DNA of 64,000 nt from G020354785 sp964461435 (GTDB lineage: Bacteria > Bacteroidota > Bacteroidia > Bacteroidales > UBA10428), in contig CAYWUI010000010.1 of NCBI GenBank assembly GCA_964461435.1, positions 1 to 64,000 of the forward strand. Reading direction: 5' to 3'. The notes below the pieces were generated by a model. That model was not told where the DNA came from. It did not search any database and was given only the letters and a program-made list of their open reading frames with translations. Of this stretch, positions 17,919-28,167 are shown one piece after another. Position 1 is the first letter of the stretch. Each line of letters opens with the position of its first letter. Position numbers and translations under genes: made by a program.

Positions 17919-17987
17919 GAATTTTGAACATATATAATAATCAGGCAGTTAAAGTTCAACCTTTAATCCTTTGGTTAATTTATATTT

Positions 17988-20273
17988 ATGGAAAAAATAC
18001 AGGAAAAGAAAAAGAGTTTTAGCACTGCACCTGTATTTCTTACTGCTATATCAACAATATTAGGTGCAATACTTTTTCTCAGGTTTGGTTTTGCAGTTGG
18101 CAGCCTGGGATTTTTAGGAGTTCTGGGTATTATTGCTATCGGCCATGCTGTTACCATTCCGACAGCCCTTGCTATATCGGAAATAGCGACCAACCAGCGT
18201 GTCGAGGGAGGAGGAGAATATTTTATTATATCCCGTTCATTCGGATTAAATATTGGAGCCACAATAGGTATAGCACTTTATTTTTCCCAGGCTATAAGTG
18301 TCGCATTTTATGTCATAGCTTTTACCGAAGCTTTTGAGCCCTTGTTCAATTTTGTTCATGCAAAGGTTGGTATTTTACTTCCACGCCAGGTTATTAGCAT
18401 TCCTTCAATGCTGGCTTTATCATTCCTTATATTGAGAAAGGGTGCAAATATGGGCGTAAAAACTCTTTATGTGATAGTTGCACTTTTGGTGCTATCCCTG
18501 GTTTTGTTTTTCCTTGGCAGTAAAGTGGGCAATGATGTGTGCGGACTCGCTGCTGATGGGGCCTCTCAACCGGTATTTCAGGGAGGTTTATTTTCTTTAC
18601 ACAAAGGGGGAAATTTTATGAGGGTATTTGCAATAATCTTCCCTGCCTTTACAGGAATGACTGCAGGAGTCGGACTTTCAGGAGACCTTAAAAATCCCGG
18701 TAAGTCCATACCTATTGGAACAGTAACTGCGACATTACTGGGTATGGCAGTATATGTATTTGTTGCATATAAAATCGCTATTTCAGCGCCTCCCGGAGTT
18801 ATAACAGATGAAAATAATTTGTGTTTTATGAAAGAGATTACTTTGTTCGGACAGATAATGATCCCGCTGGGCCTCGCAGCTTCCACATTATCATCGGCCA
18901 TCGGCTCAGTGATGGTCGCTCCCCGGACTCTGCAGGCACTCGCATTGGACAGGTCCCTGCCACTGAAAGGATTTAATGTTGCTATGGGCAAAGGTAAGGG
19001 TGAGATAAGAGAACCGTTCAACGCTACAGTAGTTACATGTACTATTGCTTTAATCTTCGTTGCCCTGGGAAATGTGAATTCGGTAGCACAAATAATCACG
19101 ATGTTTTTTATGGTCACTTACGGATCATTATGCCTGATCTCTTTTTTATACCACTTCGGCGCAGATCCCTCCTACAGACCCGTCTTTAAATCACGCTGGT
19201 ATATTTCCCTGGTAGGATTCATCATGTGTTTATGGCTTATGTTTAATATTAAACCTGCTGGCGCTACGGGTAACGGAGGAATGAGCTTCGCCTGGCCTTC
19301 AATTATAATAATGGGATTCATATATGTGGCTATTAGTTATTCGCATAAAGACAGGGGCGGACTGCAGAATATTTTCCAGGGTGTAATATTTCAGATAAGC
19401 CGAAAAATACAGGTGTTCATTCAGAAATCAAAGAAGACTGCCAAGGAAGGCCAATGGAGACCTTCGGCAATTTGTATATCCGGCGCTTCTTTCGAGCGGA
19501 ATAATGCTTTAAAGTTACTGGACTGGCTTTCATATAAATACGGATTCGGGACCTATATACACCTGATTGAAGATTATTTCTCCAAATCCTCAAATATAAA
19601 ATCCATTGAGATTCTTGATAAATTAATAGAATATGCCGACGAAAAAAGCAATGTTTACCTTGATACTATTATCTCACCCTCCTATACATCAGCTGTGGCA
19701 CAAACAATTCAACTGCCAAGTATATCCGGACTGGCAAATAATATGATAATATTTGAGTTTGATAAGGAAAATCCTGTTAATCTTAAACAAATATCTGAAA
19801 ATATCCCCCTGGTAAAAGCAGGTAACCTTGACATCTGTGTATTGGGTTCATCAAGGAAGCAAATAAACTATAAACAGGGAATACATATATGGATAAGAGG
19901 TATTGATTTTGAAAATTCAAACCTGATGATTTTACTGAGCTATATAATCCTCGGACACCCTGACTGGCGAAAAGGGAAGATTAAAATTATTGATATGTGT
20001 CAGGAAAAAGATATGAAGAAGACGAGAAATGACTTAATAGAGCTCATTCATGCGGGACATCTGCCGATATCTCCCCAGAATATTGAATTAATAAAAATTG
20101 AAGAAAACGTCAGCTATAAGTCACAGATCAATTCAAGGTCAGGTGACGCAGGCCTCACTGTCATCGGCTTCAGGGAGGAGCAATTAAAATATGATGAGCA
20201 GCTGTTTACAGGTTATGATAATGTTGGTGATATTCTTTTTGTAAATGCCACGGGGGAAAAGAAAATAAAATAA
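17988..20273 (+). CDS. SLC12-like amino acid/cation-chloride permease
   Basis: 761 residues. The first ~460 residues contain about twelve membrane helices of the APC superfamily, beginning with STAPVFLTAISTILGAILFL and containing RVEGGGEYFIISRS, as in Na-K-Cl/K-Cl cotransporter relatives. The last ~290 residues are soluble (from KTAKEGQWRPSAICISGASF) and resemble the cytoplasmic tail of SLC12 transporters. Bacterial members are annotated loosely as amino acid permeases; a cation-chloride or amino acid substrate is equally possible. It precedes zwf by 95 bases but the products are unrelated. Confidence 0.8.
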   Translation: MEKIQEKKKSFSTAPVFLTAISTILGAILFLRFGFAVGSLGFLGVLGIIAIGHAVTIPTALAISEIATNQRVEGGGEYFIISRSFGLNIGATIGIALYFSQAISVAFYVIAFTEAFEPLFNFVHAKVGILLPRQVISIPSMLALSFLILRKGANMGVKTLYVIVALLVLSLVLFFLGSKVGNDVCGLAADGASQPVFQGGLFSLHKGGNFMRVFAIIFPAFTGMTAGVGLSGDLKNPGKSIPIGTVTATLLGMAVYVFVAYKIAISAPPGVITDENNLCFMKEITLFGQIMIPLGLAASTLSSAIGSVMVAPRTLQALALDRSLPLKGFNVAMGKGKGEIREPFNATVVTCTIALIFVALGNVNSVAQIITMFFMVTYGSLCLISFLYHFGADPSYRPVFKSRWYISLVGFIMCLWLMFNIKPAGATGNGGMSFAWPSIIIMGFIYVAISYSHKDRGGLQNIFQGVIFQISRKIQVFIQKSKKTAKEGQWRPSAICISGASFERNNALKLLDWLSYKYGFGTYIHLIEDYFSKSSNIKSIEILDKLIEYADEKSNVYLDTIISPSYTSAVAQTIQLPSISGLANNMIIFEFDKENPVNLKQISENIPLVKAGNLDICVLGSSRKQINYKQGIHIWIRGIDFENSNLMILLSYIILGHPDWRKGKIKIIDMCQEKDMKKTRNDLIELIHAGHLPISPQNIELIKIEENVSYKSQINSRSGDAGLTVIGFREEQLKYDEQLFTGYDNVGDILFVNATGEKKIK

Positions 20274-20368
20274 ACTTTTCAACAATATAACTGTTAAAAC
20301 CTTATCTAACATTCTTAAGAACCCTGGTGAGATAAAATGGTAATTTCTTCTTATTTATATTAATATAA

Positions 20369-21898
20369 ATGAAAGTTTCTGATCCTCATATTATCGTAAT
20401 TTTCGGTGCTTCGGGTGATCTTGCCAGGCGAAAACTGGTGCCTGCCCTTTACAGACTTAAGGTGCAGAAACTGCTGCCTCCAAATATCGCCATACTTGGT
20501 ATTGGCAGGACCATGATGAATGATGGCCAGTTCAGGTCCAGAATGCAGGAAGGCATAGAAGAATATGCCGATGGATATGATAAGAATGTGATTTCTGATG
20601 ATTTTTTAAAAAGATTATTTTACCTGCCCGTTAACACAACTAATCCTGACGAATATAAACTTGTGAAAAAAAGGCTGACAGAATTTGATAAAACATACAA
20701 TACAGGAGGTAATTATCTTTTTTACCTTGCAGTGCCCCCGGCTTTGTATGATATTATCCCGGAAAGCCTTTTTAATCAGGGATTAACCTTTAATAATGAG
20801 TCGGGCTGGAGAAGACTTGTTGTCGAAAAACCCTTTGGATATGATTTGAAATCCGCCGTAGAGCTTAATAAAAAGCTTTTAAAATATTTTTCCGAGGAAC
20901 AGATTTATAGAATTGATCATTATCTGGGTAAAGAGACTGTGCAGAATCTGCTTGTTACCCGTTTTTCAAATGGTATTTTTGAGCCGCTGTGGAACAGAAA
21001 TTATATTCATCATGTGGAAATTACTGCGGCCGAACATATTGGTGTTGAAAACCGGGGCAGCTATTATGATAAAACAGGAGCATTGAGAGATATGGTCCAG
21101 AATCATTTGCTGCAGCTTGTTGCCCTTGTTGCCATGGAACCGCCAACCTTAATTAATTCCACATCCATAAGGAACGAAACACTTAAAGTCTTCCAGTCAT
21201 TGCATTATGTGGATACTGATGAAGTAGAGAATAGTGTTATAAGGGGACAATATACCGAATCTACAATAAACGGGCAGAAGATACGCGGATATAGAAATGA
21301 ACAAAATGTATCGGCTGACTCAAGAACAGAAACTTACGTCGCCCTCAGGCTTTATATCGATAACTGGAGATGGGGAGGCATACCTTTTTATATCAGAACA
21401 GGCAAAAGACTTCCAACAATGGTCACCGAAGTTGTGGTTCATTTCAAGCCAACGCCGCATAAGCTTTTTTGTTTTAATGAGGATATGTGTAATTCAGATA
21501 ATCAATTGGTAATTAGAATACAGCCTGATGAAGGAATACTTTTAAAATTTGGCGTCAAACTGCCGGGAGCCGGATTTAATGTCAGGGATGTTAATATGGA
21601 TTTTCATTATTCAAGCCTGGCAGACAAGTATATACCTGAAGCTTATCAAAGATTACTGATGGATTGTATGCAGGGAGATTCAACATTATATATCAGAGGT
21701 GATGCAATTGAGCAGGCATGGAAGTTTGTTGATCCCATATTGAAGGCATGGAATGACAGACCCGGAATACAGGTATACGGTTATCCGGCCGGTTCATGGG
21801 GCCCTCAAAAAGCTGATCTGCTGATTGAAGGTAAAAATATGACATGGCGCTATCCCTGTAAAAATCTTGCGGGTGATGGCAATTATTGTGAATTGTAA
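20369..21898 (+). CDS. zwf: glucose-6-phosphate 1-dehydrogenase
   Basis: 509 residues, the usual length. It oxidises glucose-6-phosphate to 6-phosphogluconolactone with NADP+ or NAD+, the entry to the oxidative pentose phosphate pathway. The Rossmann motif is IFGASGDLARRKLVPALY, the active-site signature is RIDHYLGKETVQN (catalytic His and Lys), and EKPFGYDL is conserved. pgl follows after 14 bases, so the first two steps of the pathway are in one operon. No gnd is visible. Confidence 0.97.
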   Translation: MKVSDPHIIVIFGASGDLARRKLVPALYRLKVQKLLPPNIAILGIGRTMMNDGQFRSRMQEGIEEYADGYDKNVISDDFLKRLFYLPVNTTNPDEYKLVKKRLTEFDKTYNTGGNYLFYLAVPPALYDIIPESLFNQGLTFNNESGWRRLVVEKPFGYDLKSAVELNKKLLKYFSEEQIYRIDHYLGKETVQNLLVTRFSNGIFEPLWNRNYIHHVEITAAEHIGVENRGSYYDKTGALRDMVQNHLLQLVALVAMEPPTLINSTSIRNETLKVFQSLHYVDTDEVENSVIRGQYTESTINGQKIRGYRNEQNVSADSRTETYVALRLYIDNWRWGGIPFYIRTGKRLPTMVTEVVVHFKPTPHKLFCFNEDMCNSDNQLVIRIQPDEGILLKFGVKLPGAGFNVRDVNMDFHYSSLADKYIPEAYQRLLMDCMQGDSTLYIRGDAIEQAWKFVDPILKAWNDRPGIQVYGYPAGSWGPQKADLLIEGKNMTWRYPCKNLAGDGNYCEL

Positions 21899-21912
21899 TA
21901 AATTTATTAAAA

Positions 21913-22650
21913 ATGGAACCTGGCATCAGGATATTTAGTAATGCTTCTGAAATGGCAGAAGAGCTTGTTGAAGATTTTTACAGATATACAAGCGAGCTGG
22001 GGCGGTTAAAAAAAAGCATTACTATTGCAATATCAGGGGGGACAACACCTTTATATTTTTACCGGCGGCTTGCCAGCTTCAATTCAATAAGCCCGAAGAA
22101 AATAGACTGGAAGAGGATGCATTTGTTCTGGGTTGATGAAAGATGTGTATCTGTAAATCACCAGGATAGCAATTACGGGTCGGCACTCAGATTATTCCTG
22201 CGTATAATAGATATACCTGAAGAAAACATTCACAGAATACGAGGTGAAAATATACCCTCTGCTGAAGCCCTGAGATATTCAGATGAGCTTCGATTATATG
22301 TCTCTTTAAGAAATAATTTTCCTTCATTTGACTGGATTTTCCTGGGCCTCGGAGAAGACGGCCATGTAGCCTCAATATTTCCTGACCAGTTAACATTATT
22401 GTTTACGGAAAAATTCTGTGAGACGGCTGTGCACCCCCAGACAAAGCAAAATAGAATTACTCTTACAGGCAAAGTACTTATTAATGCGCGCCGTATTACA
22501 TTTATTGCATCAGGTGAAAGCAAAAAGCAAATAGTGAAAGAAATAATTAACAAAGAACCTGTCGCTAAATTATATCCCGCCAGCTATATCAAATCTGTCG
22601 GAGGAAGACTGGAATGGTATCTCGATAAACAGGCTGCCAGTCTTATATAA
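21913..22650 (+). CDS. pgl: 6-phosphogluconolactonase
   Basis: 245 residues, DevB/SOL family. It hydrolyses 6-phosphogluconolactone, the product of the zwf enzyme encoded 14 bases upstream. Signatures: ITIAISGGTTPLYFYRRLA, FWVDERCVSVNHQDSNYG and IFLGLGEDGHVASIFP with the catalytic His. The C-terminal VGGRLEWYLD is typical. Start ATG is in a short AT-rich spacer, as usual in the phylum. Confidence 0.96.
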   Translation: MEPGIRIFSNASEMAEELVEDFYRYTSELGRLKKSITIAISGGTTPLYFYRRLASFNSISPKKIDWKRMHLFWVDERCVSVNHQDSNYGSALRLFLRIIDIPEENIHRIRGENIPSAEALRYSDELRLYVSLRNNFPSFDWIFLGLGEDGHVASIFPDQLTLLFTEKFCETAVHPQTKQNRITLTGKVLINARRITFIASGESKKQIVKEIINKEPVAKLYPASYIKSVGGRLEWYLDKQAASLI

Positions 22651-22767
22651 AAGAAAACCTGACTTTAATAAATATATATCATAAGTTTATCAAATAAACA
22701 GACCGCCAGCTTCCAAAACCTGTTATATATTGATACCTTTGAAACATATTCATACAGTGAGATTTTA

Positions 22768-23253
22768 ATGAATAGCCATAAATTACCCGTAATATTTGTT
22801 GTAGATAATAACCAGCTGTTCCGGAAATTAACTGTACGTTATCTTGATGTAGCAGATTTTCATGAAGTACTCACTTTTCCTGATGCAGGGGAATGTTTAA
22901 AATTTATTGACCTTCACCCGGACATAATTGTTACCGACCTGTATTACGGTGAAAATAAAATCAACGGTGTTGATTTGTTAATTAAAGCAAAGTCACTGAG
23001 TCCGAAAACCAAATTTATTTTTTTGTCTTCAACGGCAGATATTGAGACTGCCATAAAGACAATTCATTTAGGCGCTGTGGATTTTATTGTTAAAAGCAAG
23101 ACAGCATTAAATAAATTATTAATAAGAATAAAGCAGCTTGTTGATTTTAACAGGGAAATAAAAAAAGCCAATACTGTAAATATTAAACTGGCTTTGTCCC
23201 TGGCAGCCTTAATAATAACATTTGTGTGCCTGGTATTCCTTTATGGCCATTAA
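22768..23253 (+). CDS. receiver-domain protein with C-terminal membrane anchor
   Basis: 161 residues. Residues about 6-125 form a CheY-like receiver: FVVDNNQLF (acidic pocket, DN rather than DD), phosphoacceptor Asp in IIVTDLYYG, FLSSTAD and the conserved Lys in FIVKSK. There is no output domain. Instead, after a short basic linker, the protein ends in a single hydrophobic segment (IKLALSLAALIITFVCLVFLYG), so it is probably tail-anchored in the inner membrane. This architecture is unusual for response regulators. It stands alone between pgl and the convergent LysM gene. A role as phosphate sink or localised signalling adaptor is speculative. Confidence 0.8.
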   Translation: MNSHKLPVIFVVDNNQLFRKLTVRYLDVADFHEVLTFPDAGECLKFIDLHPDIIVTDLYYGENKINGVDLLIKAKSLSPKTKFIFLSSTADIETAIKTIHLGAVDFIVKSKTALNKLLIRIKQLVDFNREIKKANTVNIKLALSLAALIITFVCLVFLYGH

Positions 23254-23276
23254 CTGCCAGGTTTTTACCTTCTGTA

Positions 23277-25217
23277 TTAGAAATTTGCCTTGCTTATGGT
23301 AAGATCATTATTATAATTGATGATACTGACTGACATGTTTTCGACGCCTGCGTTTATGTCTTTTCTTTTGAATATATAATCCGACAGCAGCATATCAATT
23401 TTCAAAAATTCAATGCAGCGGGGGAAATATTTACCATAGTCCCTTAAAGCAGAAAGAGCATAAAAGGTGATATCATAACCTAAAAAACAATAATTGAAAC
23501 CTTTGGCCGTCATCACATATGGCTCATATTTATATATGCTCCTGCATTTGGCGATGAAGCGTTTGGTATCCTTATTCTTATAATCTATATAGAAAGGCGC
23601 ATAAATTTTTAGCTGAAGGTCGTGCAGATACTCAATATCTATATTATTCCATGTTTGCCATACAGGGTTTCCGAAAACATTTATATGGAAATCCTTCTGA
23701 TACCTGCGTAACCTGTTCACAGCATCCATAACATATGCTTCATCTGATGAGGATACATATACAATATTGTCTTTATCTTCAGATAATGCATAAAGAATAT
23801 TATCACTTAGCGAATCATTGAAAATTACTTCTTTGTATAATATGTTCCTATATGTTGAATCAGCATAAAAATTGGAAAAAAGCCTTTCCCTGAAAAAATC
23901 AATTTCCTTAATGGCATTAGTATCTCCATTATGAACAACCATTATGTTTTTATCATAATATTGCGAAATATAGTCAGCCAAAACGTTCAGCTCAGTTTGC
24001 CTGGAGGGCATAACCTGCATGATAAAGGGATTATCTTCAATCAAATCGGTTTTAGCAGATAAGGGAGATGCAACAACTATCTGATGCTGCCTGGCAAATT
24101 CAGCTATCAGTTTAACATTTTCCGGGAAAACAGGACCAATAATTATATCGGGTTTGAAGACCTCCAGTTCCTTAATTATCTTTCTTACCGTATTCGTATC
24201 TCTCTCCGTATCCCTTACCAGCATCTTTATTGACCTTACTGAGTTTTTCAGGGAATCAACAGCCAGCAGCACGCCCTCATAGAATTCAATAAAACTGCTT
24301 CCTATAGTAGTTTTTTTCCTGCAAGATTCATAGTAATACTTATCTGTCAGGAGCATTGTGTCATTTTCCATTTTCTGAACTTCTGCAAATTCTCTGCTAA
24401 AGAAAGGCAACAGCAAGGCAACCTTAATAGTATCTTTTAATCCTTCAATTGAGTCACATTCGTTTTCACTTAATGGATTTATATATTTATCCATGTATAA
24501 ATCGATTGAATCTTGAATGACCTGCAGGGTGTCTATGTAAAGGACCCCCGGCCTGGGAATTTTAATTATCTGTCCCGCCTTTAACCCCCATCTTAGCTCT
24601 TCGTTATAATTGATTATTTCTGGTATTGGAACACCAAATCTTTTTGAGATGGAATATAATGTATCGTTCTCATTAACAGTATAGAAAATAAATTTATCTC
24701 CCAATTCATCTTTTTCCATAATCTGGCCGAGAATGCTCCTTCTGGGAATTTTTAAAACCTGCCCCTGTTTTAAGCCCGACTTTATCTCCTCATTATATTT
24801 GTATATTATCTCTACCGGGACATTGTATTTTTTTGAAATAAAATAAATTGTATGGCCCGGTTTTACTTTATGGTAGATAAAATCGTCCTTGCTGAATCCG
24901 CCAGATTCATCATCAGATCTCTGTATATATGTTTTTATCGGTATTTTTAATGCCTGCCCCGGTTTGATCATTTCTGTCGTTATTTCGGGATTTTCATTTT
25001 TTATGTCTGCTTCAGCAACTCCATATGCCCTGCTTATTGAATATAATGTCTGTCCCTTCTGCACAGTATGAATGTAATACAATTTGCCATTCAGGATAAC
25101 TTTTTCTGACGAACGCACTATTTGACCAGTTTGTTCCTGCGCAGAAACAGCGAAATATTGAAGAATGAATATCAGGCCTAAGAGGCATCTTGTAAAGTAT
25201 TTTAAATGTATATTCAT
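23277..25217 (-). CDS. LysM and periplasmic-binding fold protein
   Basis: 646 residues. A signal peptide (YFTRCLLGLIFILQYFAVSAQ) is followed by three LysM peptidoglycan-binding repeats at about residues 45-95, 112-160 and 174-222 (each with HTVQKGQTLYSIS- or FYTVNENDTLYSIS-like starts and ending LKIP). Residues about 265-640 form a type 1 periplasmic-binding fold (VALLLPFFSREF, FYEGVLLAVDSL, DIIIGPVFPENVKLIAEFA). Proteins of this layout are common in Bacteroidota and are thought to sit in the periplasm bound to murein. The ligand is unknown. It lies 6 bases downstream of purC on the same strand, so it is probably cotranscribed. Confidence 0.88.
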   Translation of the reverse strand: MNIHLKYFTRCLLGLIFILQYFAVSAQEQTGQIVRSSEKVILNGKLYYIHTVQKGQTLYSISRAYGVAEADIKNENPEITTEMIKPGQALKIPIKTYIQRSDDESGGFSKDDFIYHKVKPGHTIYFISKKYNVPVEIIYKYNEEIKSGLKQGQVLKIPRRSILGQIMEKDELGDKFIFYTVNENDTLYSISKRFGVPIPEIINYNEELRWGLKAGQIIKIPRPGVLYIDTLQVIQDSIDLYMDKYINPLSENECDSIEGLKDTIKVALLLPFFSREFAEVQKMENDTMLLTDKYYYESCRKKTTIGSSFIEFYEGVLLAVDSLKNSVRSIKMLVRDTERDTNTVRKIIKELEVFKPDIIIGPVFPENVKLIAEFARQHQIVVASPLSAKTDLIEDNPFIMQVMPSRQTELNVLADYISQYYDKNIMVVHNGDTNAIKEIDFFRERLFSNFYADSTYRNILYKEVIFNDSLSDNILYALSEDKDNIVYVSSSDEAYVMDAVNRLRRYQKDFHINVFGNPVWQTWNNIDIEYLHDLQLKIYAPFYIDYKNKDTKRFIAKCRSIYKYEPYVMTAKGFNYCFLGYDITFYALSALRDYGKYFPRCIEFLKIDMLLSDYIFKRKDINAGVENMSVSIINYNNDLTISKANF

Positions 25218-25223
25218 TTTTAA

Positions 25224-26171
25224 TTATAAAGTCTCAAGATATTTATTGATATTATTTTCTATCCTGGCCAGGATATTGGTGCTTTTATCCTTTATAAATT
25301 TTTCACCTGTGATATTTTCATAAAGCTCAATATACCTTTCTGTCACTTCATTGACAAATTCATCAGGCATCTCAGGCACAGTTTGATCCGCCCTGCCCTG
25401 AAAGTCCCTTTCAATAAGCCATTGCCTGACAAATTCTTTTGACAGCTGCTTCTGTTTTTCTCCCCTTTTCAGCCTCTCAACATAGCCGTCCAGGTAAAAA
25501 TACCGTGATGAATCGGGCGTATTTATCTCATCAATAAGGTATATTTTACCATTATTCTTTCCAAATTCATATTTAGTGTCAACCAGTATAAGTCCTCTTT
25601 TTTCAGCAATTTCAGTTCCCCTCATAAAAAGAGCATATGTGTACTTTTCAAGCAAATTATAATCTTCTTCAGATACCAGGTCATTGCTTAAAATATACTC
25701 TTTTGAGATATCAAGATCATGCCCTTCATCGGCCTTGGTTGTAGGCGTAATAATTGGCTCAGGGAATTTCTGGTTCTCCATCATCCCTTCAGGCATAGGA
25801 ACCCCGCTTATTGACCTTCTGCCATCCCTGTACTCTCTCCATGCATGTCCTGCAAGATATCCCCTTATTACCATTTCAACTTTAAATGGTTTTGCTAAGC
25901 GGCCGACCGTCACCATGGGATCCGGACTGCTGATTTTCCAGTTAGGTACGATATCTGCTGTTGCATCAAGAAACTTTGAAGCAATCTGGTTAAGCACCTG
26001 GCCTTTGTAAGGGATACCTCTCGGCAGTACAACATCAAAAGCTGAAATCCGGTCAGTAACAACCATTACAAGGTATTTGTCCCCTATATTGTAAACATCA
26101 CGTACTTTCCCTACATATAATCCTTTTTGCTTTTTGAAGTTAAAGTTGGTTTTTGTTATTGCTTCAGCCAT
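25224..26171 (-). CDS. purC: SAICAR synthase (phosphoribosylaminoimidazole-succinocarboxamide synthase)
   Basis: 315 residues. It joins aspartate to CAIR with ATP in purine synthesis. Motifs: GKVRDVYNIGDKYLVMVVTDRISAFDVVLP, IRGYLAGHAWREYRDG, ITPTTKADEGHD, and LVDTKYEFG with the metal-binding residues, then DEINTPDSSRYF. This is the longer bacterial/yeast-type form. It is the first gene of a pair with the LysM protein and follows phoH on the same strand after 129 bases. Confidence 0.97.
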   Translation of the reverse strand: MAEAITKTNFNFKKQKGLYVGKVRDVYNIGDKYLVMVVTDRISAFDVVLPRGIPYKGQVLNQIASKFLDATADIVPNWKISSPDPMVTVGRLAKPFKVEMVIRGYLAGHAWREYRDGRRSISGVPMPEGMMENQKFPEPIITPTTKADEGHDLDISKEYILSNDLVSEEDYNLLEKYTYALFMRGTEIAEKRGLILVDTKYEFGKNNGKIYLIDEINTPDSSRYFYLDGYVERLKRGEKQKQLSKEFVRQWLIERDFQGRADQTVPEMPDEFVNEVTERYIELYENITGEKFIKDKSTNILARIENNINKYLETL

Positions 26172-26300
26172 AATAAATTATAATTTGAGGGTTACTAATT
26201 GAGTTCATTTATAAATTAAGTACGGTATAAAGTTCATATTTAAATTTTATAATAATAATAATTTCTATTAAATAATTACCGGTTTAATATTTGTTTTGAT

Positions 26301-27266
26301 TTATGTCTCTTTACTATTGTCTTTTTCCGATTGCTTACTATAAGCATGCACTATATATTTTACAAGCCTGTGCCTTACAATGTCCCTTGAATCAAAATCT
26401 ATTCTGGATATGCCCTTAATATCTTTAAGCAAATCCAGAGCTTTTGCCAGTCCGGATACCTTTTTCTCAGGCAGATCAACCTGTGTTATGTCTCCCGTTA
26501 TTATAAATTTTGTGTTTTTGCCCATCCTTGTAAGAAACATTTTTAGCTGGTTAACAGTTGTATTCTGCCCTTCATCGAGAATTACAAAAGCATTACTTAA
26601 AGTCCTTCCCCGCATAAAGGCAAGGGGGGCAATTTCAATAATCCCCTCTTCTATGTACCCGCCAAGTTTTTTGTTGGGTATCATATCCCGCAGTGCATCA
26701 TACAGAGGCTGCAAGTAAGGATCCATCTTTTCCTTCAGGTCACCCGGTAAAAATCCCAAATTCTCACCTGCCTCAACTGCAGGGCGGGTTAAAATAATCC
26801 TGTTTACTTCCTTATTCCTCAATGCCCTTACAGCGAGGGCTATGGCCGTATAGGTCTTACCTGTGCCGGCAGGCCCTATGGCGAAAAGTAAATCATTATT
26901 CTCATATTCATCCACCAGTTTCTTCTGGTTAACAGTTTTTGCCTTTATTATCTTTCCGTGGTCACCATAAATTAGTAAATCCTCATCGGCTGCTGCCCTG
27001 AGAGCGCCGGTATCATCAGAACTAAGTATGCTCTCGATATCATCGGCACTCAACCTGTTTTTCTCCTGTGCATATTCAATTATATATTCGAGCTTATTTT
27101 CGAAAACTTCAATTTCATTGCTTTCACCTAAAACTTTAAGCTCATTTCCCCGCGCAATAATTTTTATTTTCAGGAAGTGTGATTTTATTTTTTCAAGGTT
27201 AGTATTGTTTGCACCATAAATTGTCAGCGGATCTATTCCTTCTAAATATATAGTCTTTTCAATCAT
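26301..27266 (-). CDS. phoH: PhoH family ATPase
   Basis: 321 residues. Walker A is AIGPAGTGKTYTAIALAVRAL, Walker B is FVILDEGQN and the arginine-containing motif ITGDITQVDLP follows. The N terminus (about residues 1-100) carries a KH-like RNA-binding segment. PhoH proteins are cytoplasmic RNA-linked ATPases/helicases, often linked to ribosome maturation (with ybeY). Divergent from the SAM hydroxide adenosyltransferase gene with an 87-base shared promoter region. Confidence 0.93.
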   Translation of the reverse strand: MIEKTIYLEGIDPLTIYGANNTNLEKIKSHFLKIKIIARGNELKVLGESNEIEVFENKLEYIIEYAQEKNRLSADDIESILSSDDTGALRAAADEDLLIYGDHGKIIKAKTVNQKKLVDEYENNDLLFAIGPAGTGKTYTAIALAVRALRNKEVNRIILTRPAVEAGENLGFLPGDLKEKMDPYLQPLYDALRDMIPNKKLGGYIEEGIIEIAPLAFMRGRTLSNAFVILDEGQNTTVNQLKMFLTRMGKNTKFIITGDITQVDLPEKKVSGLAKALDLLKDIKGISRIDFDSRDIVRHRLVKYIVHAYSKQSEKDNSKET

Positions 27267-27353
27267 AAATTCTGGAGAATAATGTTTACTTTTGATCTTT
27301 ACAAAATAATGTATTTTTTGTCATAAAACAAGACCTATTTTCCGGAATTTCTG

Positions 27354-28139
27354 ATGCAAATTGTTACCTTAACAAGCGACTGGAATCAAAATGACTTTTA
27401 TGTTGCCTCTGTAAAAGGCAGGATATTAAATGCATGCCCTGATGTGATGATTGTTGATATTTCTCATCAGATCCAGACATTTAATAACTTGCAGGCAGCC
27501 TTTGTGTTAAGGAACAGTTTCAGGAATTTTCCCGACGGCACAATACATATTATTGCAGTTAATTCAATGTCGGATAAGGAAAAGCCTCTTGTCCTTGTCA
27601 AGGCTCTTAATCACTTTTTTATTACTTGTGATAATGGTGTTTTCGGACTTTTACTGGATGAGGAGCCGGAAAAGATAATCAGAATAAATACTGATTCAGG
27701 AAAGGGCAGCTCTTTTGTGGCGCTTGACGTGTTTTGTAAAGTTGCCTGTGATTTAATAAAAGGTAAAAAGCCGGAGGATATTGGTACTGCCGGCAATAGC
27801 CTTAATAGAAACATTCCTGTGTTGCCCGCAATTGATGAATCCTTAATCAACGGGAGTGTAATCTATATAGATTCTTACAGGAATGCTATTACTAATATTT
27901 CAAGGGAATTGTTTGAAAAAATAGGAAAGAAAAGGCCGTTCGATATTTTTGTTCAAAGCAACCATTATAAAATTAACAGGATAAATTCTGCCTATAACGA
28001 GACTTCAGCAGGAGAGATCCTCGCATTGTTTAATTCGGTTAATTTGCTTGAAATAGCAATCAACAACGGTAATGCAGCAGATTTGCTCAACCTGAACATA
28101 AATTCGGTGATAAGGATCAAATTTTATGATAAGAAGTAA
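27354..28139 (+). CDS. SAM hydroxide adenosyltransferase (DUF62)
   Basis: 261 residues of the chlorinase/fluorinase-like family. Such proteins use water to split S-adenosylmethionine into adenosine and methionine; the physiological purpose is unclear. Visible features: N-terminal TLTSDWNQNDFYVASVKGRI with the SAM-binding Asp, then VMIVDISHQIQTFN, FFITCDNGVFG and a C-terminal domain from about residue 165 (VIYIDSYRNAITNIS). The extended loop typical of true fluorinases is not evident. mazG follows after 28 bases in the same direction. Confidence 0.9.
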   Translation: MQIVTLTSDWNQNDFYVASVKGRILNACPDVMIVDISHQIQTFNNLQAAFVLRNSFRNFPDGTIHIIAVNSMSDKEKPLVLVKALNHFFITCDNGVFGLLLDEEPEKIIRINTDSGKGSSFVALDVFCKVACDLIKGKKPEDIGTAGNSLNRNIPVLPAIDESLINGSVIYIDSYRNAITNISRELFEKIGKKRPFDIFVQSNHYKINRINSAYNETSAGEILALFNSVNLLEIAINNGNAADLLNLNINSVIRIKFYDKK

Positions 28140-28167
28140 ATTTTGAATTTAATAATACAGATTATAA

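Larger units (their letters stand above)
17613..17987. other. intergenic: terminator, N gap, promoter
   Basis: Holds the terminator of the DUF1573 gene, a 100-N assembly gap (17709-17808) and the promoter box of the SLC12-like gene. An identical 18-base sequence borders the gap on both sides (17691-17708 and 17809-17826), so the two contigs may in fact overlap. No gene is seen. Confidence 0.7.
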
